Assembly (NCBI RefSeq): GCF_036099295.1
Contig: NZ_CP107976.1
Coordinates: 1 to 64,000, forward strand
Reading direction: 5' to 3'
DNA from: Streptomyces sp. NBC_00358
GTDB taxonomy: Bacteria > Actinomycetota > Actinomycetes > Streptomycetales > Streptomycetaceae
DNA: 64,000 nucleotides
The translations under genes were made by a program, and so were the position numbers. This document shows, in pieces, positions 44,787 to 53,923 of this stretch. Within the stretch, counting starts at the first letter, position 1, and each line of letters begins with the position of its first letter. Below the pieces are notes generated by a model. The model saw nothing but the letters and a program-made list of their open reading frames with translations. It did not search any database and was not told the DNA's origin.

Positions 44787-45356
44787 TCAGATCGCTGGGC
44801 GCCGGAGCACGTCGGTGGGCTCCCAGTCGCTCTTCCAGAAGGTTTCAAGCCCATGCTCGTTGATGAACTGCCGCTCGACCTCGTGGATGGGGTAGATCCC
44901 TTGGATGTTGATCACATCGTGGCCCTCATGTCCCGGAATGCCGACGTCGATGCCCAGGTAGTCGCTTCTGTCGAGGGCCAGCGGTGCGAACACGCAGAAT
45001 GCCGTCATCTCTGACTCGGGCACGATGCGCTCACCGAAGTTGATGGTGCTGCCGTAACTGAAGGGGTGGGTGCCACGGAGATGCTCGGCGAGGAAGCCCA
45101 CCGCGTGGGCCCAGATCACGTTGGTCGAGTTCACGCTGAGGCAGAGTTCCGGCGAGCCGTGCTGCCAGTCCGGATGTTCTGCAAGCGACAACCCGTAGGT
45201 GAGCGCCGTGAGAAGCCCGTCCGGCAGGTTGTCGTACACGATCTCCGTTATGCCCCGCAGCCCCTGCTTGGTTGACTTGACGGGGAAGAAACGGGGCTCC
45301 CTTCCTCCGGAAAGTCGATCAAGATGGGCGAGGTACTTCTCAACGCGACTGGCCAT
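44787..45356 (-). CDS. SUFU-domain protein, passenger of the ISL3 element
   Basis: 189 residues from ATG 45356. TEIVYDNLPDGLLTALTYGL, WQHGSPELCLSVNSTN, VGFLAEHLRGTHPFSYGSTI, NFGERIVPESEMTAFCVFAP and IYPIHEVERQFINEHGLETF follow the bacterial suppressor-of-fused pattern, a family common among immunity proteins of polymorphic toxins. It lies between the transposase end and the right inverted repeat, so it travels with the element. Confidence 0.8.
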   Translation of the reverse strand: MASRVEKYLAHLDRLSGGREPRFFPVKSTKQGLRGITEIVYDNLPDGLLTALTYGLSLAEHPDWQHGSPELCLSVNSTNVIWAHAVGFLAEHLRGTHPFSYGSTINFGERIVPESEMTAFCVFAPLALDRSDYLGIDVGIPGHEGHDVINIQGIYPIHEVERQFINEHGLETFWKSDWEPTDVLRRPAI

Positions 45357-45517
45357 GCGTCCAGCCTGCACGATCGCTCACCGGTGCACGCCACCGGGGC
45401 CGTCACCAGTAACGCTCCGCAACAGGTCCACAGAAGCTGAGCCAGAACCCGTTCTCATGGACAAAGCCACGCGGGCCTGTGTCGGCCGTGGGGAACCCTG
45501 TGACAAGATCCGCTGGC

Positions 45518-46963
45518 ATGTCATCTGTCATGTCGTCCGCCATGCCTTCGTTGCCTTCGTCGCCCACGGGTCCCTCAAGAACCGGTCGCCGTCTGCTGGT
45601 CGCCCTGCTCGCGATGCTCGCGACAGCAGGCTCCACCGTGGCCGAGGCCGGCACGCCGTCCGGCCCGACGCCCGGCGCCGCGGTGAGAGCGGCCGAACCC
45701 GCGACGCCTGACCGCCCCAGCTACGACGTGAAGCTGCGCGCCGATGGCGACGGCTCCCACTGGGCGGGCCGGCAGACGGTGTCCTTCCGCAACGCCTCCA
45801 GCCGGCCCCTGCGTGAGGTGTACATACGCCTGTGGGGCAATGGCGAGGACGGCTGCGGGACATCCGGAAGACCGTCCCCCGTCCGCGTCTCCCACGTGCG
45901 CGGCGGCACTCCGGGCCGCCCCGGCGTGAAGTGCACGGCGCTGCGCATCGCTCTGCCGAAGCCGCTCGCACGCGGTGAGCGGACGGCCGTCTCCTTCGAC
46001 GTGGCCCTCACCGTGCCCGCACGCAACAACCGCTTCGGCCGCGAAGGCGCGTTCCGCTTCCTGGGCAACGCGCTGCCGGTCCTCGCCGTGCACGACGCGA
46101 GGGGGTGGCACCTCGATCCGTATGTGTCGTACGGCGAGAGCTTCTACACCCTGGCGAGCGACTTCCGGGTGCGCCTCGACCACCCGTCCGCCCTCAAGGT
46201 CCCGGCGACCGGCAGCACATGGACCCGCCCCGGCGGTACCGGGCGTACGGTCACCCACAGCGTCGCCAAGCGGGTGCGGGACTTCGCATGGGCGGCGGGC
46301 CCGTTCCGCACCGCGACCCAGACCTCGCCCCACGGCGTGCGCGTGAAGTCGTATTGGTCGCCGAACACGCCCGCCGCCGGTGTCCGCCTCAACCGCAAGG
46401 ACGGCGTCGCCGCCATCGACCGGTTCGGCAGGGAGTTCGGCCGCTATCCGTACGGCGAGATAGACCTCGTGATGACCCCCGGGTTCGCCGGCGGCATGGA
46501 GTACCCCGGCCTGGTCATCCTCGGCACCGAGGCGGAGGGTGGCGCCACCGTCCATGAGATCGCCCACCAGTGGTGGTACGGCGTCGTGGGCAACGACGAG
46601 TACAACTCACCCTGGCTGGACGAGAGTTTCGCTCAGTACGCCAACGCGCGCTACTACCGCTGGGACGGGTTCGAGTGCTCGCCGGACGACTCCTGGCCGA
46701 GCGCCACCGCCGCGCTCACCAACTCGATGGCCTACTGGTCTACACACCGTGGCGAGTACTTCCAGGTCGTGTACGGGATCGGCCCCTGCGTCCTGGCCGA
46801 CCTGGAACACGTCCTCGGGGCCGGCACCATGGCGCACCTCATCAAGAAGTACGCCCACGACCACTGGTACGGCGTCTCCACCACCGTCGACTTCAAGAAA
46901 GCCGCACAGTCGATGACGCACAGCGACCTCGGCCCCTTCTGGCGGAAGCACCGCATCCGCTGA
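45518..46963 (+). CDS. Secreted M1-family metallopeptidase
   Basis: 481 residues from ATG 45518 (GTG 45479 is also possible). The signal region is TGRRLLVALLAMLATAGSTV. The zinc site is HEIAHQWWYG with the third ligand in LDESFAQYAN about 20 residues on. The substrate loop is GGMEYPG in place of the usual GAMEN. The N-terminal domain is beta-rich. It is shorter than full aminopeptidase N and lacks the C-terminal helical domain, as in the small secreted M1 enzymes of Streptomyces. It directly follows the right end of the ISL3 transposon. Confidence 0.9.
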   Translation: MSSVMSSAMPSLPSSPTGPSRTGRRLLVALLAMLATAGSTVAEAGTPSGPTPGAAVRAAEPATPDRPSYDVKLRADGDGSHWAGRQTVSFRNASSRPLREVYIRLWGNGEDGCGTSGRPSPVRVSHVRGGTPGRPGVKCTALRIALPKPLARGERTAVSFDVALTVPARNNRFGREGAFRFLGNALPVLAVHDARGWHLDPYVSYGESFYTLASDFRVRLDHPSALKVPATGSTWTRPGGTGRTVTHSVAKRVRDFAWAAGPFRTATQTSPHGVRVKSYWSPNTPAAGVRLNRKDGVAAIDRFGREFGRYPYGEIDLVMTPGFAGGMEYPGLVILGTEAEGGATVHEIAHQWWYGVVGNDEYNSPWLDESFAQYANARYYRWDGFECSPDDSWPSATAALTNSMAYWSTHRGEYFQVVYGIGPCVLADLEHVLGAGTMAHLIKKYAHDHWYGVSTTVDFKKAAQSMTHSDLGPFWRKHRIR

Positions 46964-47190
46964 AGTCGCACTCCGCTCGCGGGTGACGGGCCTACCCCGG
47001 CGGCGCCACGATGACGGTGACCGACGGAGTACGCGGGCAGGGCGGCGTCGTTCCGGCGGCGCATCCGCGTTGATGGGGCTTCAGGAGCTGGGACAGGACT
47101 GCGGGATGGTCGGCGGGGGCGGACGCGGAGGCAGGCACGACTTCCGGTGATCATGAGGTGTCGAGTCCCTGATCACCACGACGGAAGACC

Positions 47191-48266
47191 GTGCCTGCCC
47201 GCTCATCCTCACTCATCGCACGCCCCCTGGACCAACTCCCCGACACCGCGCCGACCGTCCCCGATGACCTCCCCGGCCTGCTGACCTGCCTGGCCCAGGT
47301 GCCCGATCCCCGCCGGAACCAGGGCCGACGCCACCCGCTCGCCTTCGTCCTCTCCCTGGCCGCGTGCACGGTCCTGGCCGGAGCGAAGTCCCTGGCCGCG
47401 ATCGCGGATTGGGCCGCCGACGCCCCGCCCAACGTCCTGGCCCGGCACGGTGGCCCATGCCAGGACCCGGACCACGGCCCCGTCACCCCGGCCGAGGCCC
47501 GTGCCTCGTGTCCTCCAACACATCGACGGCGACGCGCTGGATACAGCCGTCGGAAGTTGGCTCGCCGGGCGCGAACGCGCCGCTGGCCAGGAGGAGAACG
47601 ACCGCGACCGGCGGCCCCTGCCCTCCCTCGCCGTGGACGGCAAGACCGTGCGCGGTGCCCGCCGCACCGACGGCACCCAGGTCCATCTGCTCGCCCCGAT
47701 GACGGGGACCGGCCTGGTCACCGCCCAGCGCGAGGTGGACGCCACGACCAACGAGATCACGGTCTTCCAGCCCCTGCTTGCCCCGCTCAACCTGCACGGC
47801 ACGGTGGTCACCTTCGACGCCCTCCACTCGCAGACCGCCCACGCGCGCTTCCTCGTCGAGGACAAGCACGCCCACTACATCGCCCTGATCAAGGGCAATC
47901 AGCCCACCCTGCACCAGTGGCTGAAGGCCCTGCCATGGCGGGAAGTGCCACTCCTGGACAAGACGCGGGCCACCGCGCACGGCCGCGACGAGATCCGCCG
48001 GATCAAGGCCGCCGCCGTCGCCGGGATCGCGTTCCCACACGCGGTGCAGGCCGTCCAGATCGTGCGCCGCCGACGGATCGTCACCACCGGCAAGGTCACC
48101 CTGGAACGCATCTACGGGGTGACCGACCTGACCGCGGAGCAGGCCGACGCAACCGAGATCGCCCGCCACGTCCGCGGCCACTGGGGCATCGAGAACAAGA
48201 TCCACCACGTCAGGGACACCACGTACGCCGAGGACGCCTCCCGCGTACGCACCGGCACCGCTCCAC
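47191..48266 (+). pseudogene. ISAs1-family transposase, frameshifted and truncated
   Basis: The N-terminal part (LLTCLAQVPDPRRNQGRRHP, then AGAKSLAAIADWAAD) is in one frame up to about 47495. The catalytic part (VLQHIDGDALDTAVGSWLAG, SLAVDGKTVRGARRTDGTQV, GHWGIENKIHHVRDTTYAED) is in another. The end (SRVRTGTAPR) joins abruptly to an IS5-type sequence at about 48262. Both the frameshift and the truncation make it inactive. Confidence 0.85.
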
Positions 48267-49212
48267 GCCCGCCTCGGCATCGACGTCGAAGTCGAAGTCG
48301 TCCAACGCGAGCCGGGCGTCAAAGGCTTCAAGGTGGTGCCGCGGCGTTGGGTAGTGGAGCGGACGTTGTGCGCCACGAGGCGCTCTGTTTGTATCCCCGG
48401 TTCAGCCGGGAGGAACTCGGAAGGAGGTTCCTGGGCCTGATGACTTACCTGGATCCGAAAGGTGAAGGGGACAACAGCATGTCAGGAAACCAGTGACCGG
48501 GCTCAGTTGTCGGAGACGGGGTGCTGGGAGGCCCGCGCGACATGGCGAAGACTGGATTGTTTGAAGCCCAATCTCCAGCAGATGCAAGTTCTCATCCGCC
48601 GGAAGGACAGCTGAAACCGGCGCCGCACCCTGCATGGGGTTCGATCGTGCCCCCGTGCACCTCCGGGGTGCGGAGCGATGCCCAGCGAGGGCATTCAAGG
48701 AGATGAGTGGGACGCCTAACTCGCGCTAGAACGTACGGACAGAGACGAACGTGGGATCGCCTACGGGACGCGAGTCCTAGGGCGACGGAGGCCCCGTAGT
48801 AGTCGCCGGATTAACGACCGGCCAGGGAGGACGGGAAAGCCGTCCACAGGGCGAAGGGGGCCAGGTGGCTCGGACACACCAGACCCGGGAGGTATGCGAG
48901 TGCAGATCGCCGCAACGGCGGTGTGTGTCCTGCGCGAGCAGCCTGAACCGCTCACGCTGTAGTCACTGGAGAGCCGGATGATGGGAAACCGTCACGTCCG
49001 GTTCGGCGGGAGGCCGCGCGGAACAGGACCTGCCACGGCAGGTACCTCACCGCGCGGCCGACCCATCCGGCTGGCTCATGCATCACCGCCGCCTGGCCCG
49101 CGACTACGAAACCCACCCCCACCGCTCCGAAGCCATAATCCACGTCGCGATGATCGACCTCATAAGCCGCCGACTCACCCGCGAATCCACCCCCACCTGG
49201 CGCGACACCTGA
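48262..49212 (+). pseudogene. IS5-family transposase 3' part, interrupted by group II intron
   Basis: Exon-like piece 1 (48262-48367) reads LHARLGIDVEVEVVQREPGV, KGFKVVPRRWVVERT. Piece 2 (about 49068-49212) reads GWLMHHRRLARDYETHPHRS, EAIIHVAMIDLISRRL and ends at TGA 49210. Together they give the continuous IS5/IS112-like motif WVVERT-F/L-GWLMHHRRLARDYET. The 5' two thirds of the transposase are missing, replaced by the ISAs1 fragment, so splicing could not give a full transposase. Confidence 0.8.
48368..49067 (+). ncRNA. Group II intron without encoded reverse transcriptase
   Basis: Begins with GTGCG at 48368. Domain V is at 48971-49004: 34 bases with an outer 8-bp stem, a two-base bulge and an inner GATGG-GAAA-CCGTC hairpin. 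Domain VI follows (49012-49021 paired with 49050-49059) with a single bulged A at 49049 as the likely branch point. The stretch before domain V keeps typical domain I-IV motifs (GGACGGGAAAGCCGTCC near 48830) but no intron-encoded protein; at about 700 bases it is an ORF-less form. The 3' end is 49062 by structure or 49067 by the reading frame of the flanking transposase. Confidence 0.85.
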
Positions 49213-49253
49213 ACCTCGAACCAAACAACCTCGCCGGAACAAAACGCCCTTTC

Positions 49254-49520
49254 AGAGGTCGTTTTCATCAGTAGAGTCTGTTTGATCCAAACATGTCGCC
49301 GTGATGAGACTCGGCTCTTGAGGCGCCAGTGTTCCTTGCGGTCGGTGAGGCTGAGCGGGCGACCGGATTGTCTGTCTCATCCAAGAAAGCCTGTCTCATT
49401 CCAAAGAATCGCCGTATCGGCGATTGCGTCTACCGCGGCGCGCTCTGGCCCGTTGCGTGAGAGGTGCGAGTGGCCTTCTGGGGATGCTGAAGTGGAACAA
49501 ATTGTGTGAAAACGACCTCT
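49254..49520. repeat. 267-bp sequence between 14-bp inverted repeats
   Basis: AGAGGTCGTTTTCA at 49254-49267 is mirrored by TGAAAACGACCTCT at 49507-49520. The content is not convincingly coding. It may be a MITE or a shrunken IS whose ends are GAGGTCGTTTT-like. The left copy lies just past the IS5 fragment. Confidence 0.55.
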
Positions 49521-49555
49521 CAGCGGGTTCGGCAGCTTCGCGAGGGACAGCTTCT

Positions 49556-50945
49556 TCCTGTTTGACATCCTCCCCGCCCTAAAGGACGGGGATTCCCGCC
49601 TGGCTGCCGGTGGTGACCGGCTGGGCCTTCGGGTGGGTTCCCCGTTCAACGGGCCGTGCCTGGCGTGGGATTTCCACTCCAGGACTGACCGGCCCTCCAG
49701 GGGCGTTTAGCCTCTCCGCCTGCCCGGCGGCGAGGATCACTCGCGACGCGTTGAGGTCGCGATCATGTTCGGTACCACAGCCTTCGCACCGCCAGATACG
49801 CACGTGCAGCGGCTTCTTCCCGTCCACGACCCAGCAGACCGAGCATGTCCGGGAGGAGGGCAGCCAGCGGGAAACGATGCCGACGTGCCGGCCGTAGCGG
49901 GCCGCCTTCTCCTCCAGCACCCGGCGGAACATGCCCCATGCGGCGTCGTGCACAGACTTGGCGAGGCGAGTGCGGGCCAGGCCGGAGACCGCCAGGTCTT
50001 CGAGGTAGACCGCTTGGTTGTCGCGGATCAGCCTCGAAGCGCTCTGGTGACACCAGTCCCTGCGCGCATCGGCCACCCGGGCGTGCGCCCGGGCGACCTT
50101 CAGCCGGGCCTTGGCCCGGTTCTTCGACCCCTTCGCCTTGCGGCTCAACGTCTGCTGCGCCTTCCTCAGCCGACGCTCGGCACGCCGCAGGAAGCGTGGG
50201 TTGTCGATCACCCGCCCGTCGGACAGAACGGCGTAATGCATCAGCCCCAGGTCGATACCGGCCTCGGCATCCACGGGCGGCAGCGTTTCGGGCTCGACGT
50301 CCACCACGAAGCTCGCGAAGTACCGGCCCGAAGCGTCCTTGACCACAGTCACCGACGACGGAGCGGAAGGCAGCTCCCGAGACCAGCGGACCCGGACGTC
50401 CCCGATCTTCGCGAGGTTCAACCGGCCGTTGTCCCGCAGCCGGAACCCGTTCCTGGAGAAACGGACGGCCTGCCGGTTGTCCTTCTTCGACTTGAACACC
50501 GGAAGCCCCATACGGCGCCCCCGCCGCCTCCCCGACACCGACGCGAAGAAGTTCGCGTACGCCGTATCGAGATCACGAAGAGAGGACTGCAGGGCGTCCA
50601 CCGACACCTCGGCGAGCCAAGCCCGCTCGGGCGTCTTCTTCGCCTCGGTGATCACCCGCTTCGCCAGAGCACCCGTCGCGATCTGTGACTTGTCCGCCCG
50701 GTACGCGGCCTTCCTCGCGGCCAGCGCATCGTTGTAGACCACCCGGGCACAGCCGAACGTACGGGCCAGCGCGATGCGCTGGCCCGGCGTCGGCTCGAGT
50801 CGGAAGGAGTACCGCAGATGCACGCGACCAACCTAACGGCCACCACTGACAACGCCGGTCCACCCAGCAGCGAACCGGCTCTCCCCGCCCTGCTCCGCAG
50901 CAGTTTCGCCTCCTCCCCCGCCTGAAGGCCGGGGTATCCACGAAG
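49556..50945 (-). mobile_element. IS605-group element with tnpB only (IS1341 type)
   Basis: Contains one gene, tnpB. Both edges carry the expected subterminal hairpins: CCCCGCCCTAAAGGACGGGG at 49572-49591, overlapping the tnpB stop, and CCCCGCCTGAAGGCCGGGG at 50916-50934. No TnpA transposase is present, so mobility would need one in trans. The transcript running out of tnpB through the right-end hairpin would be the guide (omega) RNA. Confidence 0.75.
49579..50823 (-). CDS. tnpB: TnpB, RNA-guided endonuclease of IS605 group
   Basis: 414 residues. N-terminal MHLRYSFRLEPTPGQRIALA and the helical WED/REC part; RuvC blocks GIDLGLMHYAV (first Asp), AVYLEDLAVSGLART (Glu) and HDRDLNASRVIL (second Asp). 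Between the last two is the zinc finger CSVC...CEGCG. All three catalytic residues are present. It ends within the right-end hairpin, as usual for TnpB/omega-RNA loci. Confidence 0.92.
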   Translation of the reverse strand: MHLRYSFRLEPTPGQRIALARTFGCARVVYNDALAARKAAYRADKSQIATGALAKRVITEAKKTPERAWLAEVSVDALQSSLRDLDTAYANFFASVSGRRRGRRMGLPVFKSKKDNRQAVRFSRNGFRLRDNGRLNLAKIGDVRVRWSRELPSAPSSVTVVKDASGRYFASFVVDVEPETLPPVDAEAGIDLGLMHYAVLSDGRVIDNPRFLRRAERRLRKAQQTLSRKAKGSKNRAKARLKVARAHARVADARRDWCHQSASRLIRDNQAVYLEDLAVSGLARTRLAKSVHDAAWGMFRRVLEEKAARYGRHVGIVSRWLPSSRTCSVCWVVDGKKPLHVRIWRCEGCGTEHDRDLNASRVILAAGQAERLNAPGGPVSPGVEIPRQARPVERGTHPKAQPVTTGSQAGIPVL

Positions 50946-50989
50946 GAAACCCGATGAAGCGATTCGGGCCTGGGGCCAGTCCTGGAAGT

Positions 50990-52249
50990 TCAGGGGGACG
51001 GGCGGGTTTCGGCCTCCTCCGCGCCGGATGCTGCTGGGGCCACCGAGCCCAGGAACGGGAGGCACGCCACAAGGAGCAGGCCGGCCAGTGCCCAGGGGGC
51101 GTTGAGTCCGACGTGCTGAGCTAGGGCACCGCCCGCCGCAGCGCCTATGGGCATGGCCCCCCATGCGGCGAGTCGGTAGCCACTGGCCACCCGTCCCAGC
51201 ATGCCCGGCGGGGCGAGACGCTGCCGAAGGGAGACCGTGCACACGTTCCACAGCACCACCCCGGCGCTGTTGAGGGCCAGCATGACGGCGACCAGCGGCC
51301 ACCAGGGGAGTACCGCGACGACCAGGTAGCCGAGCGCGGAGACGGACACTGACGCTTTCACACTCCGCCCAGACCCCAGCCGCTCCACGATCCGGGGCGC
51401 CGTCCTCGCCCCGGCGAGGCTGCCGACGGCTGCGGCGACCAGCATCAGGCTGTACCCGAAGGGGCGTAGATGGAGCCGCTGTTCGACGTAGACCACGAGG
51501 ACCGCGTAGACCGCCTGTTGTCCCACGCCCAGGACTGCGACCACCACCATGAGAGGGCGCAGAACCCGATCGCGTGCCAGGAACCGCAACCCGGCCCAGG
51601 TGCCGCGCAGAAGGCTCCGCATTCCCCACTCACCGTCCGCCGTGGCCGGTGCAGCCTTGTTCGGAAGCCCCGTGAGCAGCAGCGCTGACGCGAGAAACGT
51701 CGCGCCGTCCAGGAGGAAAGGGAGCGGGTGCCACGCCGTCCAGAGCGCAGCTCCCATAGGTGGGCCCACGAAGCCGGTTCCGACGATCTGCGCGGAGATG
51801 ACCCGGGCGTTGACTCGCTCGAGTTGCTGGTCGGTGGCTAACGCCGGCACGACGGCCTGTGCGGCGCTGTCGAAGAACACCTCGGCTACGCCCGAAACGA
51901 ACGCCAGCAGCACCAGGACCGTCACCGGTGTCCACCCGGTCACCACGAGGGCGCACATCAGGGACAGTGTTGCGCACCGCGCCAGATCGCCTCCCACCAT
52001 CGACCGGCGCCAGGGCATGCGGTCCACCAGAGTGCCGATGACCGGTGCCAAGAGCCAGGCCGCACGGCTCGCGGCCGCGACTGTGGATACCCAGAACACG
52101 TCCTCGGTGCGCCACGCTGCCAGGAGGGGAAGTGCCGCGAACCGCGCACCGTCCCCCACCGAGCTGAGCACGTTGGCGGTGATCAGTCGGCGCAGGGCCC
52201 TTGCCTGCGACTGATCCAACGAGGGTGAGGGGGAATCGGCGCAACTCAT
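50990..52249 (-). CDS. MFS transporter, probable exporter of the RiPP product
   Basis: 419 residues with about 12 membrane helices (for example VTVLVLLAFVSGVAEVFF, LMVVVAVLGVGQQAVYAVLV, WALAGLLLVACLPFLGSV) and the MFS loop motif GTLVDRMPWRRSMVGGD. It resembles EntS/drug-efflux MFS proteins. It is divergent from the biosynthetic genes across a 363-bp region. Export of, or self-resistance to, the cluster's product is an inference from position. Confidence 0.85.
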   Translation of the reverse strand: MSCADSPSPSLDQSQARALRRLITANVLSSVGDGARFAALPLLAAWRTEDVFWVSTVAAASRAAWLLAPVIGTLVDRMPWRRSMVGGDLARCATLSLMCALVVTGWTPVTVLVLLAFVSGVAEVFFDSAAQAVVPALATDQQLERVNARVISAQIVGTGFVGPPMGAALWTAWHPLPFLLDGATFLASALLLTGLPNKAAPATADGEWGMRSLLRGTWAGLRFLARDRVLRPLMVVVAVLGVGQQAVYAVLVVYVEQRLHLRPFGYSLMLVAAAVGSLAGARTAPRIVERLGSGRSVKASVSVSALGYLVVAVLPWWPLVAVMLALNSAGVVLWNVCTVSLRQRLAPPGMLGRVASGYRLAAWGAMPIGAAAGGALAQHVGLNAPWALAGLLLVACLPFLGSVAPAASGAEEAETRPSP

Positions 52250-52612
52250 CGAGGTGAATATGCCTTTCGTCGATGATAGAGCGCGGCGCGGACACCGCGC
52301 GTCCGAAAGAGCCCACCTGTGCCCATCGTCTGCAGGGAGGCACAGGTAACTCGACGCAAGTGCCCCGTGTACGGCGAACCATTCCTGTCCCGGGGGAGAC
52401 TTTTACTTTCTTTCACTGAGTGGCGGAAATATTCGCCTAGGTTGTTCGTGACGCTTGACTGTGCTCCTCCCGCCGTGGCAGCTTCGATGGGTCGCCAGGT
52501 GCGAATCTGGTATCAACAACTCTTGCTACGAACACTGTTGGCGCTACCCCGCACATCACCCTCATCGTATTTCGCGGTTAGCGGGGGGTTTTCCTTCGAC
52601 AGGGGCCACCGT
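52250..52612. promoter_or_regulatory. Divergent control region of the RiPP-like cluster
   Basis: No gene seen, although the rightward frame is open through it. The region is less GC-rich than its surroundings, especially 52390-52460 and 52540-52620, and should hold promoters for the MFS gene (left) and the biosynthetic genes (right). No operator could be assigned. Confidence 0.5.
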
Positions 52613-53674
52613 ATGCATAAACCTGCACTCGTCACACTCGCCGAGCATCCAATCTTCGCTCGATCGGACGGAATCGTCGATCGGTTATACGAGAGCTACG
52701 ACTTCCTACTCGAATGCGTCGCTCCTGAAATCCGTCCAATCGATTCCGCAGGTCACAGGATTCTTCGCGACACCGCCCTGGAGCCTACCGTCCGTCACAA
52801 ACTCGACCAGGCGCTGCGGAGAATTCGGAACATCCCTGCCTGTACAGCGGAAATCGTTTCGCTCATGGACGGACCTCTGCTCGGCGCAACGCTCGCGACG
52901 GAGGAGGAGAGTGCCGGCGTCCGGCAGACGGTCGAACTGCCTGGCCACCAAGTTCACCTGCTCGCGGACCCCACCCTGCCGGCCGATGTCCACGAGACGT
53001 TCGAGACGCTGTTTCGCCGCCATCTCAGCGCGGGTGAGGGTGCCGACACCCTGACGAGCCTCACTGCCGAGCAGGCCACAACGCTTCGCACGGCCGTGGA
53101 TCTGATGCTGGCCACCGCCCCCGACCTGTGCAGCGGTCTGTTGCGGCACGCCCGTTACGTCGTCGCTGTCGATGGTCCCGACGCTTTCGACAGCGCGTCA
53201 ACTCGCGAGATCCCCGGCGCGGCTTTCGTAGCCGTCCGCTGCATGCGGACCCCCGAGCGAGTGGCCGAAGCGATGGTCCACGAGTTCGTGCACCTACGCC
53301 TGTACGACCTGCAGGCGACACGGTCGATCTTCGCCCCGGCCTACGACACGGACACCGCGCCCACGGTGGCACCCGAGTGGCATGAAACGTCCCAGGTCTC
53401 CCGATGGCCCATCGACCGGGCCCTGGCCGCCGCGCACGTCTACGTCCATCTCTGCGCCTGGTTCGAGCAGCGCGCCCACCACAGCCAGAAGCCCGACCTC
53501 GGGCAAGCCGCGCAGACGGCCGCGTTCCGGGCTACCAGCCTTCTCGACAAGGTCTCCCGTTACTCCGAGGAGTGTCTCGGCCCGGCAGGCAGGGACTTCC
53601 TGCACTGGCTCACAGAGCTGCACCGGACCCAGTCCGACCCGCTTTCCCACACCGTCGAGCGGGTGGCGTCCTAA
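52613..53674 (+). CDS. HExxH-type putative peptide hydroxylase (RiPP tailoring)
   Basis: 353 residues from ATG 52613 behind ACAGGGG. It has HEFVH at residues 223-227 (context MVHEFVHLRLYD) and a later EWHETSQVSRWPIDRALAAA and HVYVHLCAWFEQRAHHSQ helix. This is the layout of the HEXXH-motif putative peptide modification proteins, some of which are 2-oxoglutarate-dependent beta-hydroxylases of RiPP precursors. It lies first in the biosynthetic gene row. A zinc peptidase remains an alternative, but the neighbours favour peptide modification. Confidence 0.8.
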   Translation: MHKPALVTLAEHPIFARSDGIVDRLYESYDFLLECVAPEIRPIDSAGHRILRDTALEPTVRHKLDQALRRIRNIPACTAEIVSLMDGPLLGATLATEEESAGVRQTVELPGHQVHLLADPTLPADVHETFETLFRRHLSAGEGADTLTSLTAEQATTLRTAVDLMLATAPDLCSGLLRHARYVVAVDGPDAFDSASTREIPGAAFVAVRCMRTPERVAEAMVHEFVHLRLYDLQATRSIFAPAYDTDTAPTVAPEWHETSQVSRWPIDRALAAAHVYVHLCAWFEQRAHHSQKPDLGQAAQTAAFRATSLLDKVSRYSEECLGPAGRDFLHWLTELHRTQSDPLSHTVERVAS

Positions 53675-53923
53675 CCGGAGCGCCACCACACCCCCGGCCC
53701 GTACGGAAGCACCGTGCACACCGCTGGCCGTCCCCCGGTGTGGAGACCGCCTGAATCTCCACCCGGTGCCTGCCGGGCCCGGCCACGGTGGCGGCCGCGA
53801 GCCGTTCACCGCCCCGGCATGCCTGCACGCTCGCGGATGATCCGTGGCCCCACCGGCCATCGGCATCCTCGCTCCGGCCACCTCAGCACCCGTGCCACAC
53901 GCTACCGATCAGGACGGAGCCCC

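Larger units (their letters stand above)
38980..45458 (+). mobile_element. ISL3-type transposon with passenger gene, split by a nested element
   Basis: A perfect 30-bp inverted repeat (38980-39009 and 45429-45458, starting ATGAGAACGGGTTCTGG) encloses an ISL3 transposase gene and a SUFU-domain gene. Removing the nested 4.03-kb insertion (40637-44666) leaves about 2.45 kb, a reasonable size for an ISL3 element with one cargo gene. No direct target duplication was seen. The boundary assignment rests on the repeat and on the gene order. Confidence 0.7.

Noticed and set aside
45403..45654. Short leftward frame ending HENGFWLSFC, repeated at 38983 as YENGFWLSFC
   Set aside because: The shared peptide is only the translation of the 30-bp terminal inverted repeat, not a duplicated gene.
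45575..46567. 330-codon leftward frame opposite the M1 peptidase
   Set aside because: Shadow of a gene with HExxH and LDESFA zinc motifs on the plus strand.
48368..49067. Rightward and leftward small frames within the intron region
   Set aside because: The structural RNA signature (domains V and VI) explains the sequence; the frames have no protein similarity that I can see.
52319..52612. In-frame upstream extension of the HExxH gene
   Set aside because: Lower GC3, no ribosome site, and ATG 52613 has a good one; the region is better read as a divergent promoter.
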